Shown here one piece after another: positions 1-8,834 of a DNA stretch of 64,000 nt. This DNA comes from Bacteroides caecimuris (lineage in GTDB: Bacteria; Bacteroidota; Bacteroidia; Bacteroidales; Bacteroidaceae): contig NZ_CP015401.2 of assembly GCF_001688725.2 (NCBI RefSeq), positions 3,658,001 to 3,722,000 of the forward strand, given 5' to 3'. The notes below the pieces were generated by a model that searched no databases, had not been told where the DNA came from, and saw only the letters and a program-made list of their open reading frames with translations. The position numbers and the translations under genes were made by a program. The first letter of the stretch is position 1. Each line of letters opens with the position of its first letter.

Positions 1-1930
1 CAACTCCCGATACGGTTGTGTTGCTGCCGGGGTCTTCTGCTCCGTAATAATACGTAAAGTCGAAGTTGTCCGCGTCTATGTTGCTGAATCCTACCAATTC
101 TCCAGCGGAGTTCTTACCTCTTTCCTGCTGGATAAAGAATCCGATTTCCGGATACCATGCTGCAAAGTAAGGATGGAAAAGCACCCAGTTGGGCAGTTTT
201 CCGGTGAGGAAGTTCAGGTTGATAGAGAGATAGCGGGTCTTGGGCAATACACGCGGAATTTCCTGACCAGTCACGGTTTCCGTTGTCTCATCGGTAGCTG
301 TGAATGTTACTGGATTGTCATCCGTGAGCAACCAACGGCACGTGTCGCCTACCAATTTGTCGAGGTAGTCTGCCTTTTCGGTCGAGAAGTCGTCAGACGT
401 GTAGTGTGTCGGTCTGCCCGCTCTCTCGAGTGCCGTTTCCATCTCTTCGTCTGTCGGCAGTTCACCTTCAATGAAGTTGTAAGCAAGCGTCAGCGATTGC
501 AGATTTTCCCACAGAAGCAGGCTAAGAAGAGCGTCTCTTTCGTTTCCTCTCGAAACATTGACAAACAGTCCGATGGGGCGTCCGTTGTACTTACCGCCTT
601 GTACCAGTGTCAGGTCGGAGAGTGAGTCGGTACGACGCGAACCATTCAGTGCGAGCGAAGTCAAGTACGGGAAATTCTCTTTGTTGACCACTTTCGTAAT
701 AGTCGACAGAGTAGCAAAGTTGGTTGCCGACAGACTCAGTGCTTTCAGTCCTGCATAGCCTTCGTTCGTGGCGCCTCCCAATTTGGCGAAGTTTGCCGGC
801 AGAGAGGTGATACCGTACGAATAGAGAACCAACTCTTTCAGATGCTTCAACTCGCAGATTTCCTCGCCCAAGTGAATGTCGCGGATTTGTGAGTTGGCGT
901 TGCTGCGGATGGAGAACGACTCCAAATATTTCAGGTAACGCACTTCCTTCGGCAAGGATTCGCCCTCTTTCATGTCAATCATAACAAAGTTTACCGAACG
1001 TATGCGTCCCACCGCTTCTTCGCACGGCAAGTCCTTGTCGGTAGCTTCCCACAGCGTCACGTTTTCCCAGTTCTGCATATTTTCGCTGGTTTCAAATTTA
1101 ATCATGCTCTGCACCTTCTCGTTGATGGTGATGACTGCCAGTGAGTCGCCCGCACGGTTGTCTTCAATCTTGAGGGCAGGTTTTTGTCTGACGGTGAGCA
1201 CAACATCCTCTATCGGGTTGCCGTTGTCGTCTACCAACTGATCGTTTGCCGGGTCCATCGGCACGAGGTGAATCTTTGCTACGCGAACGAAGGGAGCTGT
1301 ATTCATTTCCCAACGGAAGTTGGCTTTCACCGTACGCGGACGGGCTTTTCTGTCCAAGTCCACCGCCAAGTCATCCTGCCGGGGTTGGGTGAGCCATCCG
1401 GTGCGTTCGGATTCGTATTCGGCTTTCTCCTCATCCGACTGTGTGCCGTCGAAAGCATATTCGACGCTCCCGATTTTGAAATTGATATTAGTAGATACCA
1501 CCATCTCGAACGTACGTTTCTCATAACGCGCCGAGTTCTCGATTTCCACATCCGTTTCGTTCAGCAAAATCTGTTTGCCGAAACCGAATTGCGTGACGGT
1601 GATAAGTTTCTGTCCCGCCTGCTCGGAAGAGAAACGGATTTGCGCCGTGCGCGCCGTATTCTCTAACGTAGAGTCGATGGTGAGCTGACATTCGGCCGCT
1701 CCCAATCCGTTTGCTGGAGAGACGGCAATCCAGGGTTTGGATGCGCCTGCCACCCAGCTTATGTCTGACAACACGGCAATCTTCTCCAGTCCGCCTTCCG
1801 GGCCGATTGCAATTTCTTCTTTGTCCGTCAGCAATCCACCGGGAAGTTCCGTCTTGTTGTCGTCCTTGCATGAGGTGATGCACCCTGTGCAAAGTACCAG
1901 TCCTGCTATGACTTTATGTAAATATTTCAT
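1..1930 (-). CDS. Leucine-rich-repeat/BACON surface lipoprotein, partial at window edge
   Basis: The reading frame stays open from an ATG at 1930 to the left edge, so the C-terminus is missing. The N-terminus is a lipoprotein signal (MKYLHKVIAGLVLCTGCITSC, lipobox ITSC) followed by DD, typical of surface-exported Bacteroides lipoproteins. Residues about 35-110 look like a BACON-type beta-sandwich, with a PEGG turn, SWV and WIAVSPANG. A second similar stretch follows, then LRR-like repeats (for example LKELVLYSYGITSLPANF). It is the last visible gene of the SusC/SusD operon, only 15 bp after the 902-residue LRR lipoprotein. The likely role is binding a protein or glycan ligand at the cell surface. 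No catalytic motif is visible, and the family assignment is by pattern. Confidence 0.8.
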   Translation of the reverse strand, partial: MKYLHKVIAGLVLCTGCITSCKDDNKTELPGGLLTDKEEIAIGPEGGLEKIAVLSDISWVAGASKPWIAVSPANGLGAAECQLTIDSTLENTARTAQIRFSSEQAGQKLITVTQFGFGKQILLNETDVEIENSARYEKRTFEMVVSTNINFKIGSVEYAFDGTQSDEEKAEYESERTGWLTQPRQDDLAVDLDRKARPRTVKANFRWEMNTAPFVRVAKIHLVPMDPANDQLVDDNGNPIEDVVLTVRQKPALKIEDNRAGDSLAVITINEKVQSMIKFETSENMQNWENVTLWEATDKDLPCEEAVGRIRSVNFVMIDMKEGESLPKEVRYLKYLESFSIRSNANSQIRDIHLGEEICELKHLKELVLYSYGITSLPANFAKLGGATNEGYAGLKALSLSATNFATLSTITKVVNKENFPYLTSLALNGSRRTDSLSDLTLVQGGKYNGRPIGLFVNVSRGNERDALLSLLLWENLQSLTLAYNFIEGELPTDEEMETALERAGRPTHYTSDDFSTEKADYLDKLVGDTCRWLLTDDNPVTFTATDETTETVTGQEIPRVLPKTRYLSINLNFLTGKLPNWVLFHPYFAAWYPEIGFFIQQERGKNSAGELVGFSNIDADNFDFTYYYGAEDPGSNTTVSGV

Positions 1931-1945
1931 TTTCTATCTATCAGT

Positions 1946-4654
1946 TTATTGTTTAAGAGTGTCGCAACCTCGGATATCCTGGGTCTTGTCGTAAATCAGC
2001 ATATACATACCTGCCTTGATGTAAGGGCAAAGATGTGTCACGTCGAGCGAGATGTTGGGGTTATCCTTAATCTCCAGTATCCATAGTCGTGGGTTGATGG
2101 TTTCGTTCACCTTGCGGATGTCGTTGGCTCCGATTTGCAGTTGGAGCAGGCTCGGGCAAGTACTGATGCCTTCGGGCCATTCACGCAGGATGCGGTTACC
2201 GTCGGCATCGCGCTGGTGGCGGATACCGAAGGCTTTCAACTGGCTGCTGTTCAACGGTTCGGTGGGAAACTTGGAGAAACAGTTGTAGCTCACGTCCATG
2301 TTGGAGAGGTAAGGCAAGGTCGTTGCCCGGAAGTCGTCCGACAGGGATTTCAGTTTGTTGAAACGCAGGTCTATCGAAGTCAGCAGATACGTGTTCTTGT
2401 AGTTGCCGTTTTTGCCTTTGAGCGAGTATTCTGGAATTTCGGTCATCCGGTTGTTGCTCAAGTTGATGGTTGAAATTGGCGAACCGGTTCTGAACAGATC
2501 TGACGGAAACTTGGAGATACTGTTGTATGCCAAGGATATGGTGGAAGCATTGATGCCCTTGAATGTTTCCGGGTTTTCAACGTTTTTGCCGCCTACGGAG
2601 CCAATCTGATTGTAAGAGAGGTCGACCGCCCCCATGACATGAACGGAGGATGCATCGAAGATGTTGGGGATGTACTTCAGTTCGTTGTGCGAGAAGTCCA
2701 GTGTCTCCACGTCGTTGGTGAATCCGCAGAACTCTTCCGGTATCTCCTGTATTTTGTTGTAGGCAAGAGTAAGTGTGGCAAGTTTCACCTCTTTCCCGAA
2801 GGGAGCCAATGTCTCGATTTCATTGCTGTAGCAGTCCAGCATTCCCATTTTCTTCATGTAGCGGAGCGAACCGTCAGTAGGGAATGATTTCAGATTGTTG
2901 TAGCTCAGGTAAAGAATCTGTAACTTCTTGCCTACGGGCGACAAGGCGAGTTTCGACCAGTCGTTTTTCAGTTGCTCACCGCTGATGCCTGTGTTGGAAG
3001 CAACGTTCAGCAATTGCATTTCGGGCAGAGCGAACAGGAAGTCGGGGAATCTGTCCAATTGTGCACAGTTGTAAATCTCGATATCCGTCAGTTCGGTCAT
3101 GCTTTTCCAAGTCAAGTTCTCTTTTTCGTATGCTTTGGCGTATTCTGAGGCGGGGTTTTCCCAGTCCGTGCAGATATCTTCCGCCTTTATCGGAGCATTG
3201 CCTATGTAGAACAATTGCAATTGTTTCAAGCGCATGACAGCTTTCGAAACAAATGTAATCTGATTGGTATATTTGCCTGTTTGTACATCTTTCAATGAGA
3301 TGCGGTTGCTCTTCCGGATGGGCTTTTGGGTAGCGTCGTCGTTGATGCTTTTCTGTATCATTTCAGACAAGCCTTCGCGCACATCATAGTCGAGGAATGT
3401 GTTCCGGTAGTGCATACGCAGATTGGTGCGTTGTGTTTCACTCATGTTGGCGCTCCAGTTAGTCTGGTCGAACATATTTCTGCCGAGCTTTTCGCTGTGC
3501 GAGCCTAAGGCGAGCAGTTTCAGTTCGGTCAACTGTCCGATGGCGTCGGGCACTCTTCCTTTAGCACCGAATCCCTCAAGCGTCAGACCTACCACGCGTC
3601 CGTTGCTGTTAAGCGTCACGCCCGGCTGGTCGCCCCACATATCCATTTCCTTGTTGAAGTTCCAGTTGGCTCCCGGTGTTTCGCCCGCTCCGTAGTAGCC
3701 CCATTCCGTTCCGTTCAGTGCTTCCCATATTTCCTTTAGTGCGATGTAGTCTTTGATGTACTCTTTCGTTTCGGAGAGCAGGATGGGCACATTGGCGTGT
3801 TTGGTCAGGCGGTTGTCTTCGATAGCAAACTGTTCACCTGCCACTTCCTGTGTTTCCAGACTGGTTTCTACTGCACCGCTTTTCCGGTAAGTGGTGTAAG
3901 CGGTCACACGGTAATTGCCGGTGGGCAACCATACGGCGGAGTCGGTGGTTGCCACGCCTATGTCCATGTACTTGTCGTTCGGGTCGTCGGGGTTCTCGTG
4001 TTCTTTGTATTCCTCCTTATAGGCTACTTTCAGTTTCTTGAATGTAGTCGATTCGCGGGTGAACGTGTTGGTTACCGTAACGTCAATCAGTTTGATGTCC
4101 TTGAAAAGATACGAAGCATCACCGGCTGCGCGTGTTTCGGGAAGTCCGGTCTTTGTAAGTTTGAATGTTACCGTTCCGCGGCTTTGCACATCTACAGTGA
4201 GGTCTTTCACTGTCAGTCCGCGCGAAACGACCGCAAAAGTCTCGTCTGAAGAGGCAGAGATACTGGTTATCACTTCATCGAGCTTGTCCAGCAGTTTGTA
4301 GCCCACAACTTTATAGTCGCCTACTAACAGTTGCAGTTTGTCGCTGCGCATACCGTATTCTGCATTGGATTCGTTGTAAGCGTTCAAAATCAATGTTTGC
4401 GTGATGCTGGCACCATTGTACAGCATTTCTATTTCTACTTTCTGTGCTTCACCCAATTTGTTCAGGTCGCCCGCACGTGTTGTCCCACCTTTGGCGTAGG
4501 ATGCCGATTTGTAGAGTTTGAACTGCACGTAGCCGTACTGGCTGCCTTGCAGTTCCTCCTTGTCATCGGAACATCCGCCCGTCACCATGCCGAAAAGCAT
4601 GGTGAAAAGGGGGATAAGAAACAGTTTCCAATATGTTGTTCTTTTTGAGTTCAT
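1946..4654 (-). CDS. Large leucine-rich-repeat lipoprotein (DUF4458-like N-terminus)
   Basis: This 902-residue protein has a lipoprotein signal with a GGC lipobox followed by SDDKEE. Residues about 35-300 form a beta-rich region that I associate with the DUF4458 family of Bacteroides LRR proteins (recalled, not searched). The C-terminal half has many LRR units of the LxxLxLxxNxLxxxP type, such as LQILYLSYNNLKSFP, LATLTLAYNKIQEIP and VETLDFSHNELKYIP. It lies 48 bp after the 548-residue lipoprotein and 15 bp before the partial LRR gene, so the three are probably cotranscribed. It is probably a surface ligand-binding protein working with the SusC/SusD transporter. The ligand is unknown. Confidence 0.85.
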   Translation of the reverse strand: MNSKRTTYWKLFLIPLFTMLFGMVTGGCSDDKEELQGSQYGYVQFKLYKSASYAKGGTTRAGDLNKLGEAQKVEIEMLYNGASITQTLILNAYNESNAEYGMRSDKLQLLVGDYKVVGYKLLDKLDEVITSISASSDETFAVVSRGLTVKDLTVDVQSRGTVTFKLTKTGLPETRAAGDASYLFKDIKLIDVTVTNTFTRESTTFKKLKVAYKEEYKEHENPDDPNDKYMDIGVATTDSAVWLPTGNYRVTAYTTYRKSGAVETSLETQEVAGEQFAIEDNRLTKHANVPILLSETKEYIKDYIALKEIWEALNGTEWGYYGAGETPGANWNFNKEMDMWGDQPGVTLNSNGRVVGLTLEGFGAKGRVPDAIGQLTELKLLALGSHSEKLGRNMFDQTNWSANMSETQRTNLRMHYRNTFLDYDVREGLSEMIQKSINDDATQKPIRKSNRISLKDVQTGKYTNQITFVSKAVMRLKQLQLFYIGNAPIKAEDICTDWENPASEYAKAYEKENLTWKSMTELTDIEIYNCAQLDRFPDFLFALPEMQLLNVASNTGISGEQLKNDWSKLALSPVGKKLQILYLSYNNLKSFPTDGSLRYMKKMGMLDCYSNEIETLAPFGKEVKLATLTLAYNKIQEIPEEFCGFTNDVETLDFSHNELKYIPNIFDASSVHVMGAVDLSYNQIGSVGGKNVENPETFKGINASTISLAYNSISKFPSDLFRTGSPISTINLSNNRMTEIPEYSLKGKNGNYKNTYLLTSIDLRFNKLKSLSDDFRATTLPYLSNMDVSYNCFSKFPTEPLNSSQLKAFGIRHQRDADGNRILREWPEGISTCPSLLQLQIGANDIRKVNETINPRLWILEIKDNPNISLDVTHLCPYIKAGMYMLIYDKTQDIRGCDTLKQ

Positions 4655-4702
4655 TTATTTCTGTATTATTAAACTAAAATTGTCAAATGTCGGTATTGGA
4701 AT

Positions 4703-6349
4703 TTAGAATGGATTCTCACCGATGTTGATAATCAGTAATGCCAGCACTTCTCCATTGGAAGACTTCACTTTAATCTGTTTGCCTTGTTGCAAAGGAAGAG
4801 TTTCTGCATTTGCTGTTGACAGAACGATGTAGTCTTTTCCTGCCTTGTTTGTCAGTCCTGCTGAGAATCCGTCAAATTCGTCGTTTTCAAGAATCATTCC
4901 ATCTTCACCGTTTTTGATTTCATAGTAGACTTTGCCGTCCTCAGAAGTAGAGAAAAGCATACTGAAGATGTTAGAAGTATAAATATTGTCGGTTCCGGCA
5001 CCTTCTATTTCTTCCCCGTCATATTTGGTTGTGCAGTCTTCACCAATCATATTGGCAATCGGGAATAATTCTCCATCCATTGCTATACATGTAGTGAAAG
5101 ACATTACCACATCTTCTGTTTGAACCGGAGCTCCCAATACATAACTTTGATAACGGGGATTGATATAATCATCAACGATAATGTTCTTTTCCAAGTCGTT
5201 TTTGATTTTTTCATATTCTTTCTTTGGGAAAGCCATTACAACAACTCCACGATTGTCATAATTGTAAGAGAACACATAAGGTTCGAATGTTATTGTGCAT
5301 TTGGTTCCGTTTGTTTTAACATCAACCCAGTCTGTCACCGCATCTTCACCAAAGATAAAGCCGTCTGCCTGATACACAGGTTCCATTCCGGGGAAAACCA
5401 TGAATGAACCTACTTGTTCGAATGTTACAATTTCGAATTCATCATCACGGGTAATGATCTCTGTTTCTATTTTATCTTGATAAACTGTACTTTTGTTATT
5501 GGCATCAGTGCTGATGATTTTCTTTCCGTCTTGACTGATTCTCAAATTGGGATATGCAGGACTGCTGACCAATACTCCTTCTTTTAATCCTTCATAAGCA
5601 ACAGGGATTTCTGCTGTGCCAATGATGGAGTTATCTGAAGTCATTACAGAAAATATGATTTTGCCACCTTTGTCGGTACCAAATGAATATTTGGGGTCAA
5701 GGTCTTTTTTATCTTTGTTGAAAGCCAATTTATATTTATTATTGTCTTTCTCTATTTTTATCCAATCCGGATTATCGCCTTCTTTGATACCAACAGTCAA
5801 ATTTGCATCTTCAATATTGGTTTCAATAACAAGATATTCATCTCTATTTGTATCGATATCACATCCTTTGACAACAATCGGATTTTCTGCGCTATATTCT
5901 ACCGCTTCTTCGCCTTCGGCTTCGGGAACAGATTTGATAGTCAGTCCGCTAAAGGCTTTCTTCGAACGGGTAATCTTGTAAATCACCTGTTCTTTATCGC
6001 CCATCTTCAATGTGATTTCCGTTGTATTGTCGTTGATGTAATCTTGTCCGTCTCCCAAAATCTTGGCTGTTACCGTCTGGTTGCCGGCTTTTCCACTTGT
6101 AGTGGCGTCTTCAAAATCACCATTTACGAACTTACACCATGCTGCCTTGCTGGTCAACTGCCAGTCTACGGGTGCATTAAATGAAATTTCTATCTCGTCA
6201 CCTACTGCGTGAGTCTCCTCCTTCAATTCAGGAAATGTGATATTCACACCTTCTTTTTCATCGTCCGAACAGCTGGCAAACGCAACCATGCACATCATTG
6301 CCGATATAATCAAGCTCCAGCTTATGTTTTTCAAATTTAACGCTTTCAT
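4703..6349 (-). CDS. Sus-operon accessory lipoprotein with BACON-like beta-sandwich domain
   Basis: This 548-residue protein starts with a lipoprotein signal ending FASC and followed by SDDEKEG. The first 130 residues resemble a BACON/Ig-like fold (FNAPVDWQLTSKAAWCKFVN, then TVTAKILGDG). The rest is beta-rich without recognisable catalytic motifs. It may belong to the DUF5003 group that accompanies DUF4843 and LRR proteins in Bacteroides, but that is from memory. It sits 20 bp after the DUF4843-type gene in the same operon. It is probably a surface-exposed binding protein of the SusE/F type by position, not by sequence similarity. Its codons look more AT-rich than those of its neighbours. Confidence 0.75.
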   Translation of the reverse strand: MKALNLKNISWSLIISAMMCMVAFASCSDDEKEGVNITFPELKEETHAVGDEIEISFNAPVDWQLTSKAAWCKFVNGDFEDATTSGKAGNQTVTAKILGDGQDYINDNTTEITLKMGDKEQVIYKITRSKKAFSGLTIKSVPEAEGEEAVEYSAENPIVVKGCDIDTNRDEYLVIETNIEDANLTVGIKEGDNPDWIKIEKDNNKYKLAFNKDKKDLDPKYSFGTDKGGKIIFSVMTSDNSIIGTAEIPVAYEGLKEGVLVSSPAYPNLRISQDGKKIISTDANNKSTVYQDKIETEIITRDDEFEIVTFEQVGSFMVFPGMEPVYQADGFIFGEDAVTDWVDVKTNGTKCTITFEPYVFSYNYDNRGVVVMAFPKKEYEKIKNDLEKNIIVDDYINPRYQSYVLGAPVQTEDVVMSFTTCIAMDGELFPIANMIGEDCTTKYDGEEIEGAGTDNIYTSNIFSMLFSTSEDGKVYYEIKNGEDGMILENDEFDGFSAGLTNKAGKDYIVLSTANAETLPLQQGKQIKVKSSNGEVLALLIINIGENPF

Positions 6350-6369
6350 TACTATATTGTTTTAATGTT

Positions 6370-7272
6370 TTAATAACCTTGTTCTTTTAGTTTTTCCGCT
6401 TCCGCCTCACTAATCCACTCGATGAGATTGATGTAAGTGCCTACTACGCCATATTCGGAGCCGTCTTTATTGTCTACGCTCAGCGTGACGTATTGGAAAA
6501 TGAAGTCCTGGCAACTGCTGTAGTAGGATGTATAGTTTGCCGACTGGCTCAACCGCAGATTTCCGTCTCCGTGGATGGTTCCGAACGGCTCGCTGGTAAG
6601 TCCGCATACGTGCTTGTCCATATCTATCAACGGACGGAGGATATCTTTGCGGTCGAACTTGATTTTGGTGTCGTAACCGTCAAAGTAAAGTCCGTGCAAC
6701 ACTATCGTGTTCTCTTCTCCTTCTACTACATCCGAAGTAATCAGACGTATGCCAACATTTTGCATATAGTCTGAAGAAAGGAATGTGGAAGTGACGCGGC
6801 AGTAGCCCGTAAAGTTGTGAATATCAAACGGACACGACTTCTGCATGACTACCTTTGCTTTGGTGGTATAAAGATCCCATTGTTCAGACTCGGGTATAAT
6901 CAGGTGCAATGCAAATCCCAATGAGTCGGTGATTTCAATATTCTCATAGATACCTTGCACTTTTACATTGGCAGCCATTTCACCGGCCTTGATGGTAACG
7001 GTGTTCGAAAGCAATCGGTAATGTTTGCCTTCTACTGCATTACTTTCCTTATCTATGATTTCCACAGCAAGGTTGCGGTCGTAATCAACAGCTTTGGTAG
7101 CCGAAACGGGAATTTCGAATATCTCGTTGGTTTCCTGAACGGCATACTGATAGATTGTATCGGAAAACATCAGATAATTCGGACCGCTATAAAGCGCTTT
7201 GTCCTGTTCACATCCGACAAAACTGATGATGGCAGCTATTCCCGCCATGCATCCGATGATTAGTTTTTTCAT
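6370..7272 (-). CDS. DUF4843-type lipoprotein of a SusC/SusD operon
   Basis: This 300-residue protein has a lipoprotein signal ending SFVGC. Residues about 35-140 look like a Calx-beta-type sandwich (SGPNYLMFSD, IPVSATKA, VEGKHYRLL), the pattern of DUF4843 proteins that regularly follow SusD in Bacteroides. It starts 18 bp after susD, so it is translated from the same message. It is likely a surface protein helping ligand capture. No enzymatic motif is seen. Family membership is inferred from the N-terminal pattern and position. Confidence 0.8.
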   Translation of the reverse strand: MKKLIIGCMAGIAAIISFVGCEQDKALYSGPNYLMFSDTIYQYAVQETNEIFEIPVSATKAVDYDRNLAVEIIDKESNAVEGKHYRLLSNTVTIKAGEMAANVKVQGIYENIEITDSLGFALHLIIPESEQWDLYTTKAKVVMQKSCPFDIHNFTGYCRVTSTFLSSDYMQNVGIRLITSDVVEGEENTIVLHGLYFDGYDTKIKFDRKDILRPLIDMDKHVCGLTSEPFGTIHGDGNLRLSQSANYTSYYSSCQDFIFQYVTLSVDNKDGSEYGVVGTYINLIEWISEAEAEKLKEQGY

Positions 7273-7290
7273 TATCGTATGTTTTTAATC

Positions 7291-8832
7291 TTATTTGTTA
7301 CTTTCATTTGGTTCCACTATCGAGCCAGGAGCATCCAGTTCGTGTTGTGGGATGGGCCATACAAACATTACATCGTCTTTTTCCACCTTCAGGCTGCTGC
7401 CGTTTTCCAACGATTGTGCCTGTGGCTTGCGTTCGAATCCTTTGTGCCAGCGTTTCAGGTCGTGCAAGCGGAAACCTTCCATGTAGAGTTCTTTCACACG
7501 TTCCTGCTCGATGATGTCCATCGCATTGTCCTTGTTCATGGGAGTAGTACCGCTTCCGTAGGTTGAATAGCGTGCCAGGCGAAGTGTAGAGATGTCCGTT
7601 CCCGCTTTGCCATATTCGGGCTGCTCTTTCTGCACATAGGCTTCTGCACGAATCAGGTATTGTTCCGACAGGCGGAAGACTTTGGGCATACATACGTGGA
7701 GGATGCGGTTCTCTATAAAACTTTCGTTACCGAAATATTTGATCAGCAAGGGCCAGGTGAGACCGTAGCTTGTTGTCTGGTTCTGGAAGAACGTAGTCAC
7801 GCGCAGGTCGTTGTTATCATATAGGTTGATAACCCATTCGGCAGGCACGTAGTCCGGGCGGAGGCTCACATAGTCGTAGTTGGCAAAGATACGTCCTAAG
7901 GCACCACCATAGGAGGTGACGGTGAATCCTACTTGCCAAATGGTCTCTGTTGAGAAATCGTTGGTCCACATATATTTGTAGTGGCTCACACCGTTTGTAA
8001 TCGCATTGGTGCAGCTCGACAGACGGTATCTGTTGCTTTCGATGACTTTAGTCGAATATTTGATGGCATCATCCCAGTTCTTCATATATAATGATACACG
8101 CGCACGCAAGGCGTGAACAGTATATTCATTGAAGTAGGGAGAGTGGTTGTCGTCATACAAATTTCCAGGATAGTCCTCCTCTATTTTCAACAGCTCTTCG
8201 GCACGATCAAGGTCTTCGAGGATAAAGTCATACGAATCTTTCAGCGAAGCGCGCTTCATCTTTTCGTTACCGCCATAATGACAGGTCAGGATGACCCCCA
8301 ACTGTTGGGCAGCGTCTTCATCGCTTTCGTAGGCTTTGCAGAAGAGTTTCACCAATTCGGAGTAAGCTAATGCACGGGCAAAATAGGCTTCACCACAACA
8401 TTGGTCGAGTTTGTCCAGTTGTTCATCATTGGTGACGTTCTTTCTTACATTGTCCACTCTGTCGAGCAGAAAGTTGCAACGGTTGATAACCATATAGAGC
8501 GAACCGTAGACGGCCTCAATGTCTGTATTAGTGGCGAGGATGTTCTTCCACCGCCAGATATCCCCGTACACGTTTGTATTTCCATTTACTCCATATACAA
8601 AGTCGGTTTGCAAGTCGGGCAACAAGGTAAGATTGCCCGAATAAAGGGCACTGCTCTTGAATGCGTCGTAGATGCCGATTACTGCGAGGTCTACGTCCTT
8701 TACCGTCTGGATTGCCTTGTCAAAGGGTATCGAGTCTTCGGGAAATTTGTCCAGACAAGATACACAACAGAGTGCCAGCGCAACCGATGTAATATATAAT
8801 TTGAATTTACTTATCATTTTTGTTACTATCAT
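7291..8832 (-). CDS. RagB/SusD family nutrient-binding outer-membrane lipoprotein
   Basis: This 513-residue protein has a lipoprotein signal ending CCVSC and then LDKFPEDS, the classic SusD start. The N-terminal helical SusD-like domain (DVDLAVIGIYDAFKSS) and the C-terminal RagB/SusD segment (SEQYLIRAEAYVQ, ERVKELYMEGFRLHDLKRW) are both present and of normal length. It is the ligand-binding lid over the SusC channel. The annotated start lies 2 bp after the SusC stop. A second in-frame ATG at 8817 (MISKFKLY) fits the signal peptide equally well. Substrate cannot be read from the sequence. Confidence 0.95.
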   Translation of the reverse strand: MIVTKMISKFKLYITSVALALCCVSCLDKFPEDSIPFDKAIQTVKDVDLAVIGIYDAFKSSALYSGNLTLLPDLQTDFVYGVNGNTNVYGDIWRWKNILATNTDIEAVYGSLYMVINRCNFLLDRVDNVRKNVTNDEQLDKLDQCCGEAYFARALAYSELVKLFCKAYESDEDAAQQLGVILTCHYGGNEKMKRASLKDSYDFILEDLDRAEELLKIEEDYPGNLYDDNHSPYFNEYTVHALRARVSLYMKNWDDAIKYSTKVIESNRYRLSSCTNAITNGVSHYKYMWTNDFSTETIWQVGFTVTSYGGALGRIFANYDYVSLRPDYVPAEWVINLYDNNDLRVTTFFQNQTTSYGLTWPLLIKYFGNESFIENRILHVCMPKVFRLSEQYLIRAEAYVQKEQPEYGKAGTDISTLRLARYSTYGSGTTPMNKDNAMDIIEQERVKELYMEGFRLHDLKRWHKGFERKPQAQSLENGSSLKVEKDDVMFVWPIPQHELDAPGSIVEPNESNK

Positions 8833-8834
8833 AT